Shown: positions 46,544 through 54,250 of the stretch, piece by piece
Position numbering within the stretch: the first letter of the stretch is position 1
How the letters are laid out: each line of letters opens with the position of its first letter
NCBI GenBank assembly: GCA_021496505.1
Contig: CP053031.1
Coordinates: forward strand, 992,001-1,056,000
Length of the DNA stretch: 64,000 bases
Direction of reading: 5' to 3'
From: Thermoleophilia bacterium SCSIO 60948
GTDB taxonomy: Bacteria; Actinomycetota; Thermoleophilia; Solirubrobacterales; 70-9
Program-made: the position numbers and the translations under genes
Notes under the pieces: generated by a model
What the model was told of the DNA's origin: nothing
The model's input: only the letters and a program-made list of their open reading frames with translations
The model's database searches: none

Positions 46544-48158
46544 AACCCAGGTGCACCAAGTCGAGGTCGGGGGTCCGGTCGAGGGCCGCTACGAGGAGGT
46601 GCTCACGCCGGGCGCGCTCTCGTTCCTCGAGGGCCTGCACCGGGAGTTCAACCCGCGCCGGCTCGAGCTGCTCGAGAAGCGGACCGAACGCCGCAAGGAA
46701 CTGCTCGACGGCGGCACGCTCGACTTCCTCGAGGAGACGAAGGACGTCCGCGAGGGCGACTGGAGCGTCGCCGAGGTGCCGAAGGCATTGCGCGAGCGCA
46801 AGGTCGAGATCACCGGTCCGACCTCCGCGAAGATGGTCATCAACGCGCTGAACTCCGGCGCGTCGGGCTTCATGGCCGACTTCGAGGACTCGAACTCGCC
46901 GACCTGGGACAACATGATCGGCGGCCAGCTCAACCTCGCCGACGCGATCCGCCGCAAGCTCGAGTTCACGAGCGAGGAGGGCAAGGAGTACTCGCAGGCC
47001 GACGAGCAGGCGAACCTGCTCGTGCGTCCGCGTGGCTGGCACCTCCCCGAGCGCCACCTGAAGGTCGACGGCGAGGAGATGTCGGGGTCGCTCGTCGACT
47101 TCGGGCTCTACGTCTTCCACAACTCGAAGGAGCTGATCGAGCGCGGGGCGGGGCCGTTCTACTACCTGCCGAAGATGGAGCACCACCTCGAGGCGCGCCT
47201 GTGGGCGGACGTCTTCCGCCACGCCGAGGACAAGCTCGACCTCGATACGGGGACGATCAAGGCGACGGTCCTGATCGAGACGATTCCCGCCGCGTTCCAG
47301 ATGGACGAGATCCTCTACGAGCTCCGCGACCACTCCGCGGGTCTCAACGCCGGGCGCTGGGACTACATCTTCTCGATGATCAAGTGCTTCGGCGATCGCG
47401 AGGACAAGGTGCTCCCGGACCGCACCGACGTGACGATGACGGTCCCGTTCATGCGTGCCTACACGGAGCTCCTCGTCAAGACGTGCCACAGGCGTGGGGC
47501 GCACGCGATGGGCGGCATGGCGGCGGTGATCCCGTCGCGGACCGACGAGGAGGCCAACGAGAAGGCCTTCGAGGCGGTCAAGGCCGACAAGAAGCGCGAG
47601 GCGGAGGCCGGCTACGACGGCACCTGGGTGGCGCACCCGGACTCGGTCGAGGTCGCGATGGGCGAGTTCGACGCGGTCCTCGGGGACCGGCCGAACCAGC
47701 TCGACAAGCAGCGAGACGACGTCGAGGTGAGCGCCGAGGAGTTGCTCGACGCCGGCTCGGCGGGAGACTCCTACACCCGCAAGGGGCTCGACAACGACGT
47801 CAACGTCGGCATCCAGTACATCTCGAGCTGGCTGCGCGGCAACGGCGCGGCCGGGATCTACGGGATGATGGAGGACGCCGCGACGGCCGAGATCGCCCGC
47901 TACCAGGTCTGGCAGTGGCTGAAGCACGGGATCGAGCTCGACACGGGCGAGAAGGTCACACCGGAGCTCGTCGGTGAGGTCGCCACCGAGCAACTCGAGG
48001 TGATCCGCAAGGAGATCGGCGACGACGAGTGGTTCGAGCGCGAAGGCCGCCCGGAGCTCTCGCGCGAGCTGTTCGAGAAGGTCGCGCTCGCCGACGACCC
48101 GCCCGCGTTCCTCACGCTCCCGGCCTACGAGGAGCTGCTGAAGATCCACGACGCCTGA
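46536..48158 (+). CDS. aceB: malate synthase A
   Basis: A 540-residue malate synthase of the A isoform by length and motifs: MADFEDSNSPTWDNMIGGQ near residue 110, LIETIPAAFQMDEILYELRD near 245, GRWDYIFSMIKCF and AHAMGGMAAVIPSR. It condenses glyoxylate with acetyl-CoA to malate. AAGGGAAG precedes the ATG. It is the last gene of the lctP-glcDEF unit and closes the route from glycolate to central metabolism. No isocitrate lyase is in the window. The E. coli glc operon uses the G isoform instead. Confidence 0.95.
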   Translation: MSETQVHQVEVGGPVEGRYEEVLTPGALSFLEGLHREFNPRRLELLEKRTERRKELLDGGTLDFLEETKDVREGDWSVAEVPKALRERKVEITGPTSAKMVINALNSGASGFMADFEDSNSPTWDNMIGGQLNLADAIRRKLEFTSEEGKEYSQADEQANLLVRPRGWHLPERHLKVDGEEMSGSLVDFGLYVFHNSKELIERGAGPFYYLPKMEHHLEARLWADVFRHAEDKLDLDTGTIKATVLIETIPAAFQMDEILYELRDHSAGLNAGRWDYIFSMIKCFGDREDKVLPDRTDVTMTVPFMRAYTELLVKTCHRRGAHAMGGMAAVIPSRTDEEANEKAFEAVKADKKREAEAGYDGTWVAHPDSVEVAMGEFDAVLGDRPNQLDKQRDDVEVSAEELLDAGSAGDSYTRKGLDNDVNVGIQYISSWLRGNGAAGIYGMMEDAATAEIARYQVWQWLKHGIELDTGEKVTPELVGEVATEQLEVIRKEIGDDEWFEREGRPELSRELFEKVALADDPPAFLTLPAYEELLKIHDA

Positions 48159-48188
48159 GCGGCGCCCGCAAGACATCGGCTTGCGAAC

Positions 48189-48220
48189 CCCCATCGGCGC
48201 GCTAGCTTGCGCCGATGGGG
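48189..48220. promoter_or_regulatory. 12-bp dyad with a -10 box in its loop
   Basis: Bases 48189-48200 and 48209-48220 form a perfect 12-bp inverted repeat around the 8 bases GCTAGCTT. TAGCTT (48203-48208) lies 6 bases before the ATG at 48215, which itself lies in the right arm. On DNA it could be an operator over a leaderless promoter; on read-through RNA from aceB it would form a hairpin acting as terminator or masking the start. Confidence 0.55.
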
Positions 48221-48841
48221 ACCTTCACAGAGCGGACGCTCCGCTTCCTGCGCTCGAATGCCGTCGCGCTGCTCGCGCTCTTCGTCGCCCTCGGCGGCTC
48301 GGCCTACGCCGCGGCGAAGATCGGCTCGTCGGACATCAAGCGAAACGCCGTCGAGAGCCGCCACATCGGCAAGAATGAGGTCCGCGTGGCCGATGTCGCG
48401 TCTCTACCTCGCGCCGAGCTGACGGCCAATAGCTCGCAGTCCTTCTCGGACGCGGCGGAGAACGTCGAGTTCGACGATGCCCGGGTGAGCCGCGGGCTGC
48501 GTCTGCTCACGAACGGAGACTCGGTCCTCGTCAAGCAACCGGGCGTCTACGCGATCACTGGCGAGTTGCACTGGGAGTCGAACTCCGACGGGGCCCGGGT
48601 CGCCGAGTTGCGAATCGATCCCGCGGCCGGCGACTCCCGCTACGTGAGCAGCGACGTCCGGCCTGCCAACCCAGCTACTAACACCACGAACCAGATCGCT
48701 ACGACCGTCGAGCTCGGCCGAAACGAGATCGTCTCGCTCGACGCGGGTCAGCAGTCCGGAGACGAGCTTACCCTCGCGGACTTCAGCGGCTTCTCGGCGC
48801 GGATGACGATCCAGTACGTGAGCCCGCCGCCGCGCGGCTAG
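48215..48841 (+). CDS. secreted protein with a jelly-roll-like C-terminal domain
   Basis: A 208-residue exported protein. The N-terminal module (LRFLRSNAVALLALFVALGG, ending SAYAAAKIG) is a signal or anchor helix followed by a polar repeat-like stretch (SSDIKRNAVESRHIGKNEV), closely related to the start of the protein at 60408. The C-terminal domain looks like a C1q/TNF-type jelly roll (VKQPGVYAITGELHWES, then FSGFSARMTIQYV). The function is unknown; a surface or spore-coat-like structural role is possible. The start lies in a dyad, listed separately. Confidence 0.75.
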   Translation: MGTFTERTLRFLRSNAVALLALFVALGGSAYAAAKIGSSDIKRNAVESRHIGKNEVRVADVASLPRAELTANSSQSFSDAAENVEFDDARVSRGLRLLTNGDSVLVKQPGVYAITGELHWESNSDGARVAELRIDPAAGDSRYVSSDVRPANPATNTTNQIATTVELGRNEIVSLDAGQQSGDELTLADFSGFSARMTIQYVSPPPRG

Positions 48842-49251
48842 CGCACCAGCTCGGCGAAGCCGATCAGGTTCCCCTCGCTGTCTCGCAGCCAGATCGCGCG
48901 TTCGATCCGCGCGTTCTTCGACGGATAGGTGCCCGGGATCTCGAGTATCCCCTCGCGCTGCTCGACGCCGGGGAACTCGTAGCTCTCGAGGTCGGCGCCC
49001 CGCTCGCGCAGGTCGGCGACGAGCGCGTCGAGGTCCTCGACCTCAAAGCCCATCTGGGTGTGGTCGCCTGAGGCGAGACCTGTCGATTGGAAGAGTGCGA
49101 ACTCGGTTTCGCCGAAGCGATAGAGGTAGCCGCCCTCGCGCTCGTCGGAGGGCTCGAGGCCCAGCTTCTCCGAGTAGTAGCGACGCGCACGCTCCAGATC
49201 GGCGCACGGCAACCGCGTCGCGACCCGGGCGTTCTCGAACAGGGGGTTCAT
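48838..49251 (-). CDS. VOC (glyoxalase-like) family protein
   Basis: A 137-residue single-domain protein of the vicinal oxygen chelate superfamily. It opens NARVATRLPCADLERARRYY, followed by KLGLEPSDEREGGYLYRFGE; the end, AIWLRDSEGNLIGFAELVR, carries the usual Glu-Gly-Asn region ligand position. The substrate is unknown. The ATG at 49251 is 18 bases from the divergent tldD start. A very long minus-strand frame continues past this start but lies opposite tldD and is a shadow. Confidence 0.85.
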   Translation of the reverse strand: MNPLFENARVATRLPCADLERARRYYSEKLGLEPSDEREGGYLYRFGETEFALFQSTGLASGDHTQMGFEVEDLDALVADLRERGADLESYEFPGVEQREGILEIPGTYPSKNARIERAIWLRDSEGNLIGFAELVR

Positions 49252-49256
49252 GCCGA

Positions 49257-49262
49257 TAGGTT
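49257..49262 (+). promoter_or_regulatory. leaderless -10 box of tldD
   Basis: TAGGTT, 7 bases, then GTG at 49270; no ribosome-binding site. It fixes the tldD start. Confidence 0.5.
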
Positions 49263-49269
49263 GCACCCC

Positions 49270-50673
49270 GTGGCAAGTGACGACCCCCTCGTCCCGTCCG
49301 AGCTCGCCGAACGGGTCATCGCCCGCGCGCTTCGAAACGGTGGCGACTGGGCGGAGTTGTTCTGCGAACAGCGCTCGTCGTTCGGCCTGTCGATTGACGA
49401 GTCGCGCGTCGAGGGCGTCACCCGCGGGCGCGACCTCGGGGCCGGCGTCAGGGTCGTCAGCGGCGAGACGAGCTACTTCGCTCACGTCGACGGGCTCGCC
49501 GAGGCCGACCTCGAGCGCGCCGCCGACGCGGCGTCGGCGGCGCTGAGCGGTGAGCGCACCGAGCCGACCGCGCTGAGCGCGCTCGTCCGCGGCGAGCCCC
49601 AGCCCATCGAGACCGACCCGGCCGACGTCACCGCGGATCGCAAGGCCGACCTCCTGCGCGCCTGCGACGAGCGGGCGCGGGCGGCCGGCGCCGAGATCAC
49701 CCAGGCCAGCGCCTCGTACTCCGAGGCGCGGCGGCGGATCACCGTCGCGAACTCGCTCGGCACCTTCGCCAGCGACGACCGGCTGCGGACGCGGCTCGGC
49801 GTCCAGGCGGTCGCGGCTCGCGACGACCGTGTCGAGACCGGCTTCGAGACGCGCGGCGCCCATCGCGGCTTCGAGCTGCTCGCCGACGGCGCCGCCGAGG
49901 CGACCGCCGACGCCGCCGGGCGGGCGGCGGTGACGATGCTCGGCGCCGACCCGGCGCCCGCCGGAACGATGCCGGTGGTCGTGGGCGACGGCTTCGGCGG
50001 GGTGCTCTTCCACGAGATGACCGGCCACGGAGTCGAGGCCGACCACGTCCAGAAGGGCGCGTCGGTCTACGCCGGGATGATCGGCGAGCAGGTCGCCGAC
50101 CCGTCGCTCGTCGCCTACGACGACGGCCGCCTGCCACACGAGTGGGGCACGGAGGGAACCGACGACGAGGGAACCCCGACCCAGCGCACCCCGATCATCG
50201 AGGGCGGTCGCCTCACCGGGCTGCTCTACGACCTGATCCGGGCCCGGAAGGACGGTGTCGCCTCGACCGCCAACGGCCGCCGCCAGAGCTTCCGGCACCT
50301 GCCGATCCCGCGGATGACCAACACCTACATCGCGCCGAGCTCGGACACGACCCCAGCCGCGTTGATCGGTGACGTCTCGCGTGGCTTCTACGCGGTTTCG
50401 TTCGCCGGCGGTCAGGTCGACCCGACGACCGGCGACTTCGTCTTCGGCGTCTCCGAGGGCTACCTGATCGAGAACGGCGAGGTCACCCGGCCATGCCGCG
50501 GCGCGACCCTGATCGGCAACTGCCTCGCCGCGCTGCGAGCGATCGACGGCGTCGCCAACGACTTCGACGTCCGTACCGGCTTCTGCGGTAAGGGCGGGCA
50601 GTCGGTGCCGGTCGGCGTCGGCCAGGGACACGTCCGGATCGCCGAGCTCACCGTCGGAGGCACGTCGGTATGA
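49270..50673 (+). CDS. tldD: TldD/PmbA-family metalloprotease subunit TldD
   Basis: A 467-residue TldD protein. The zinc motif is HEMTGHGVEADHVQKG (His-Glu-x3-His) near residue 254. Later segments, ARKDGVASTANGRRQSFRHL and GGQVDPTTGDFVFGVSEGYL, are family hallmarks. With TldE it forms a heterodimeric protease that cleaves unfolded peptides, processes microcins or other RiPP precursors, and affects CcdA turnover. The start GTG at 49270 has a TAGGTT box 7 bases upstream. It overlaps tldE by 4 bases. Confidence 0.93.
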   Translation: MASDDPLVPSELAERVIARALRNGGDWAELFCEQRSSFGLSIDESRVEGVTRGRDLGAGVRVVSGETSYFAHVDGLAEADLERAADAASAALSGERTEPTALSALVRGEPQPIETDPADVTADRKADLLRACDERARAAGAEITQASASYSEARRRITVANSLGTFASDDRLRTRLGVQAVAARDDRVETGFETRGAHRGFELLADGAAEATADAAGRAAVTMLGADPAPAGTMPVVVGDGFGGVLFHEMTGHGVEADHVQKGASVYAGMIGEQVADPSLVAYDDGRLPHEWGTEGTDDEGTPTQRTPIIEGGRLTGLLYDLIRARKDGVASTANGRRQSFRHLPIPRMTNTYIAPSSDTTPAALIGDVSRGFYAVSFAGGQVDPTTGDFVFGVSEGYLIENGEVTRPCRGATLIGNCLAALRAIDGVANDFDVRTGFCGKGGQSVPVGVGQGHVRIAELTVGGTSV

Positions 50674-52055
50674 GCGCGGAGCCCGGGGAAGAGCTCGAGG
50701 CGGTCTGCGAGCGCGCCGTCTCGTCCGCCCTCGACGCCGGCGCCGGCGACGCGGAGGCGTTCGCCGAGGACTCGCGGAGCTTCAGCGCCGAGATCTTCGA
50801 GGGCCAGGTCGAGAGCCTCACCGAGTCCGGCTCGCGCGGACTCGGCGTACGCGTCTGGATCGACGGCCGCGTCGGCTACGCGTTCGCCACCGATCTCAGC
50901 GACGAGGGGATCCGCCTGACCTGTGCCGACGCCGTCGAGGCCGCGCGCGTCGCTGACGCCGACCGATTCGCCACCGCCCCCGAGCCGAGCAACGAGCCGG
51001 CGAGCGACGCGAGCTTCTCCGAACCGAGCTTCTTCGATTGGACCCCGGAGCGAAAGCTCGAGCTCGCCAAACGGGTCGAGCAGGTCGCGCTCGCCGGGGA
51101 TCGGATCGAGGCCGTCGAGTCGACCCACTACGCCGACGAGCTCTCGAACGTCGCGATCCGCTCCTCCCGCGGCGTCGAGGGCGCCTTCACGGCGACGGCC
51201 TCGTTCGCCTACCTACAGGCGATCGCATCCGAGGGCGACGGCGGCGACCGCCAGACCGGCCTCGGATTCGGGATGGGCCGCTCGCCCGAGACGCTCGATG
51301 CCGAGGCGATCGGCGCTGAGGCGGCTGAGCGCGCCGCCTCGCTGCTCGGCGCGTCCAAGCCCGCCTCGCGCACCTGCCCCGTCGTTCTCGACCCGACCGT
51401 CGCGGCGAGCTTCGCGGGCTTCATCGGCGGCCTGCTCTCGGCCGACTCGGTCCAGCGCGGGCGCTCGCCGTTCGCCGGCCGGCTCGGCGAGCCGATCGCG
51501 GCCGACCTACTGACGCTCGTCGACGACGGCGCCGCGCCCGGCGGACTCGCCAGCGCGCCGTTCGACGCCGAGGGGATGCCGGCGGGCCGGACCGCGCTGA
51601 TCGAGGCGGGCGAGCTCAGCGCCTACCTGCACGACTCCTACACCGCCCGCCGCGAGGGGGAGGGAGTCCGTTCGACCGCCAACGCCGGCCGCGCCGGCTT
51701 CCGCTCGGCGCCGTCGGTCGGTCCGACGAACCTGATTGTCGAGCCCGGCGTCGACCTGCGCTTCGAGGATCTGCTCGTCGAAGCCGGGGGAGGGGTGCTG
51801 ATCACCGACGTCTCCGGCCTGCACTCGGGAGTCAACCCGGTGTCCGGCCAGTTCTCGGTCGGTGCGACCGGGCGGCTCATATCCGCGGGCGGCGACCTCG
51901 CCGACCCGATCGACGAGTTCACGATCGCCTCCGATCTCCAATCGATGCTGCGCGCGATCACGTCGATCGGCTCCGAGCCCCGCTGGGTCCCGTTCGGCGG
52001 CTCGGTGTCCACGCCGGCGATCCTCGTCGGCGAGATGGCGATCGGCGGCAGCTGA
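50670..52055 (+). CDS. tldE: TldD/PmbA-family partner subunit TldE
   Basis: A 461-residue TldE/PmbA protein, the partner of TldD that lacks the zinc motif. It contains SGSRGLGVRVWIDGRVGYAF, VVLDPTVAASFAGFIGGLLS and STANAGRAGFRSAPSVGPTN, typical of the family. The ATG overlaps the tldD stop (ATGA), so the two subunits are made together. No small RiPP-like substrate gene is evident nearby. Confidence 0.93.
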   Translation: MSAEPGEELEAVCERAVSSALDAGAGDAEAFAEDSRSFSAEIFEGQVESLTESGSRGLGVRVWIDGRVGYAFATDLSDEGIRLTCADAVEAARVADADRFATAPEPSNEPASDASFSEPSFFDWTPERKLELAKRVEQVALAGDRIEAVESTHYADELSNVAIRSSRGVEGAFTATASFAYLQAIASEGDGGDRQTGLGFGMGRSPETLDAEAIGAEAAERAASLLGASKPASRTCPVVLDPTVAASFAGFIGGLLSADSVQRGRSPFAGRLGEPIAADLLTLVDDGAAPGGLASAPFDAEGMPAGRTALIEAGELSAYLHDSYTARREGEGVRSTANAGRAGFRSAPSVGPTNLIVEPGVDLRFEDLLVEAGGGVLITDVSGLHSGVNPVSGQFSVGATGRLISAGGDLADPIDEFTIASDLQSMLRAITSIGSEPRWVPFGGSVSTPAILVGEMAIGGS

Positions 52056-52071
52056 CCGCGAGGCGCGGAAC

Positions 52072-52077
52072 TACTCT
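52072..52077 (+). promoter_or_regulatory. leaderless -10 box of the GH26-like gene
   Basis: TACTCT, 7 bases, then GTG at 52085; no ribosome-binding site. Confidence 0.45.
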
Positions 52078-52084
52078 CCGGAGC

Positions 52085-53182
52085 GTGCGGTTCCGGATCG
52101 CGACCCTCGCGCTCGTAGGGCTCGCCTGCGCCGCGATCGGACTGACGAGCGCGGCCGGATCGCCCGACCGCCGCGGAGTGCCCGCCGGCTGCGATCTCGC
52201 CACCGGCTCGAACTGCGTCCTCATCCCGCCGCCGGACGGCCGGATCTACCACGCCGCCTTCCCCGACTTCGGCGGCGCCGAGAACAGGGTCGGGGCGAGC
52301 TCGATCAGGCGCTTCGAGCGCCTCGCCGATCGCCCGATCGCCTGGGCCTACTTCTCCGACAACTGGTTCGACGGGAAGATCCGGTTCCCCGACCGCGACG
52401 TCGACGAGATCCTGAGCGCGGACCGGCTGCCGTTCATCCGCCTGATGGCGCGCTCGGACTTCGGCCGCGGTCCGGACCCCAACTTCACGATGCACTCGAT
52501 CGCCGACGGCGAGTGGGACGCCGAGCTCGCCGACTGGTGTGACGGCGCGGCGGCAGTCGAGTCGCCGCTGCTGGCCGAGTTCGGGACCGAGGTCAACGGC
52601 GACTGGTTCCCCTGGAACGGGCGCTGGAACCGGCCGGACGGTCCGGCCGCCTTCCGGGACGCCTACCGGCGGATCGTCGACACCTGCCGGGATCGCGGCG
52701 CCGACAACATCACCTGGTTCTTCCACGTCGACGTCGGCTCCTCGCCGCGCGCGGATTGGAACGAGCCCTGGGACTACTACCCGGGCGACGAATACGTCGA
52801 CTGGATCGGCCTCTCCGACTACGGCCCGCTGAAGCCGGGCGAGTCGTGGCGGAGCTTCCACGCCCGGATGGACAACGTCATCTACGACCTGCTCGATCGC
52901 ATCGGCTCCGACAAGCCGCTCGCCGTGCTCGAGTACGGGGCGACCGAGGACCGGCGAAAGCCGACGGCGAAGGCGAACTGGATCCGCGCCGCCACCCGGA
53001 CCGTCGCCCGCGGGCATTGGCCGGAGATCCACGGCCTGTCCTACTGGCACGAGGCGTGGCAGAACGGGGACGGTTCGCACTCGAACCTCCACGTCGACTC
53101 GTCGAGGCGCTCGTTGCGCGCCTACCGACGGGGCGTCGCCGGCGAGCGGTTCAGCTCGCGGCCCCGCTTCGGCTCACGCTGA
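52085..53182 (+). CDS. exported GH26-like glycoside hydrolase
   Basis: A 365-residue protein with a signal peptide (residues 1-24, cleavage near SAAG) and a TIM-barrel domain like GH26 mannanases. The acid/base Glu is probably E169 in EFGTEVNGDWFPWNG and the nucleophile E283 in VLEYGATEDRRK. WIGLSDYGPLKPGESW lies between them. It would cut an extracellular beta-glycan; the substrate is not certain. The start GTG at 52085 follows a TACTCT box. It is 29 bases after tldE. Confidence 0.82.
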   Translation: MRFRIATLALVGLACAAIGLTSAAGSPDRRGVPAGCDLATGSNCVLIPPPDGRIYHAAFPDFGGAENRVGASSIRRFERLADRPIAWAYFSDNWFDGKIRFPDRDVDEILSADRLPFIRLMARSDFGRGPDPNFTMHSIADGEWDAELADWCDGAAAVESPLLAEFGTEVNGDWFPWNGRWNRPDGPAAFRDAYRRIVDTCRDRGADNITWFFHVDVGSSPRADWNEPWDYYPGDEYVDWIGLSDYGPLKPGESWRSFHARMDNVIYDLLDRIGSDKPLAVLEYGATEDRRKPTAKANWIRAATRTVARGHWPEIHGLSYWHEAWQNGDGSHSNLHVDSSRRSLRAYRRGVAGERFSSRPRFGSR

Positions 53183-53737
53183 GGCGAGGCACCAGTCGAG
53201 AACGTCGGGCCACGGCCCATAGCCATCGTCGGGCCGGAAGTGACCGGCGCCGTGGACGATCCCGATCGGCACCTCGAGCCATCCCCAGCTCGCCTTCGCG
53301 CCCGGCGGGTCGTAGGGGTCGGAGTCCGATCCGATGACGGTCGTGATCCCCGCCGCGCGAAGCGCCTCGCGACGCGGGGGCAGCTCGACGAACCCGGGGG
53401 CGAGCGACTCCAGCTCCGAGGGCGCCGGCGGCGCGACCAACAAAGTCCGCTGGGCGCGCTGTGACGACGGTACCCGGGTGCCGACGCCGAGCCAGGTCGT
53501 CGCGCCGAGCGAATGGCAGACGACGATCGGGGTCGCGTCCTGCTCTCCGATCACGCTGAGCTCGTCGAGGACTACCTCCTCCCAGGCGTCGCGACTCGGC
53601 TCGTCGGGGTCGGGGAGCTGGGGGTAGCGAACGAGCTCGCCGCGCGCCTCGAGCTCCTCGGCGAGCCACCGATGCCAGTGCCCGGGCGGCCTGCGGTTCG
53701 AGAGCCCGTGGAGGATCAGGTAGCCGCGACCCGGCAT
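53174..53737 (-). CDS. small alpha/beta hydrolase (RBBP9/YdeN-like)
   Basis: A 187-residue hydrolase. It opens with GYLILHGLSNRRPPGHWHRW; the nucleophile elbow is VVCHSLGATTW, and the catalytic Asp and His are likely in VIGSDSDPYDPP and GIVHGAGHFRPDDGYG. The single-domain size and GHFRPDDG motif match the RBBP9/YdeN serine hydrolases of unknown substrate. The ATG at 53737 begins just 4 bases after the upstream stop; longer starts overlap that gene. Confidence 0.87.
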   Translation of the reverse strand: MPGRGYLILHGLSNRRPPGHWHRWLAEELEARGELVRYPQLPDPDEPSRDAWEEVVLDELSVIGEQDATPIVVCHSLGATTWLGVGTRVPSSQRAQRTLLVAPPAPSELESLAPGFVELPPRREALRAAGITTVIGSDSDPYDPPGAKASWGWLEVPIGIVHGAGHFRPDDGYGPWPDVLDWCLASA

Positions 53738-53741
53738 CGGC

Positions 53742-54206
53742 TCAGCTCGGCGACCCGTCCAGCGAACCACCGAGCGCGACGATCACGGCCGCGGCCGCCG
53801 GGTTCTTCGCCAGCGGCGGGCAGCGCATTCCCTGCTCGGCACCCTCGATCTCGAACGTCGCCTTCGACGTCATGCCCTTGGGGTCGACGGCCGTCACGCG
53901 AACCGCCGAGCGCGGCCAGCGCTCGAGCTCCTTCCCGACCTGCCGCGGCGTGACCTCGAGCGGGTGGGTGAGATTGCGCGGGTTGAACTTGAACGCGACG
54001 ACCTCGTCGGCGGTCAGGACGAGGCAGACGTTCTGCGGAAGCTTCATCCGACCCGAGGGGCGCTGGAACTGCGCCGCCGCCTCGACCGTTCCGTCGACGC
54101 GCCCATGGGCGGCCGCGCGCCAGAGCTCGATCACGCTCGCGCCCTTCCCGCGCAGGTCCGCGGTCAGGTGGGGGTCGATCGCGCTCGCGAGTTCTTGGAC
54201 TTGCAT
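53742..54206 (-). CDS. uncharacterised protein
   Basis: A 154-residue soluble protein of unknown function. It has an N-terminal helical part (VQELASAIDPHLTADLRGKG) and a beta-rich part that includes NVCLVLTADEVVAFKFNPRN; the end is Ala-rich. It could be a PH-like domain protein, but this is a guess. The ATG at 54206 is chosen because TAGCTT lies exactly 7 bases upstream on the minus strand; a TTG at 54215 is less likely. It is followed by the hydrolase gene in the same unit. Confidence 0.65.
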   Translation of the reverse strand: MQVQELASAIDPHLTADLRGKGASVIELWRAAAHGRVDGTVEAAAQFQRPSGRMKLPQNVCLVLTADEVVAFKFNPRNLTHPLEVTPRQVGKELERWPRSAVRVTAVDPKGMTSKATFEIEGAEQGMRCPPLAKNPAAAAVIVALGGSLDGSPS

Positions 54207-54250
54207 CGCCACCAAGCTACGCGACCTGTCGAACGGCTAGGTTCGCGGGC
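54207..54250. promoter_or_regulatory. 44-base divergent region with two leaderless -10 boxes
   Basis: The minus-strand TAGCTT (54214-54219, 7 bases before the ATG at 54206) and the plus-strand TAGGTT (54238-54243, 7 bases before GTG at 54251) are 18 bases apart. Each promoter's -35 position overlaps the other's -10, so polymerase could probably not use both at once. Confidence 0.5.

Noticed and set aside
48838-50631. A 597-codon open frame on the minus strand opposite tldD
   Set aside because: Only its last 137 codons (48838-49251) look like a protein, a VOC domain. The rest is Arg/Asp/Gly-rich shadow of the tldD frame, typical for GC-rich DNA.
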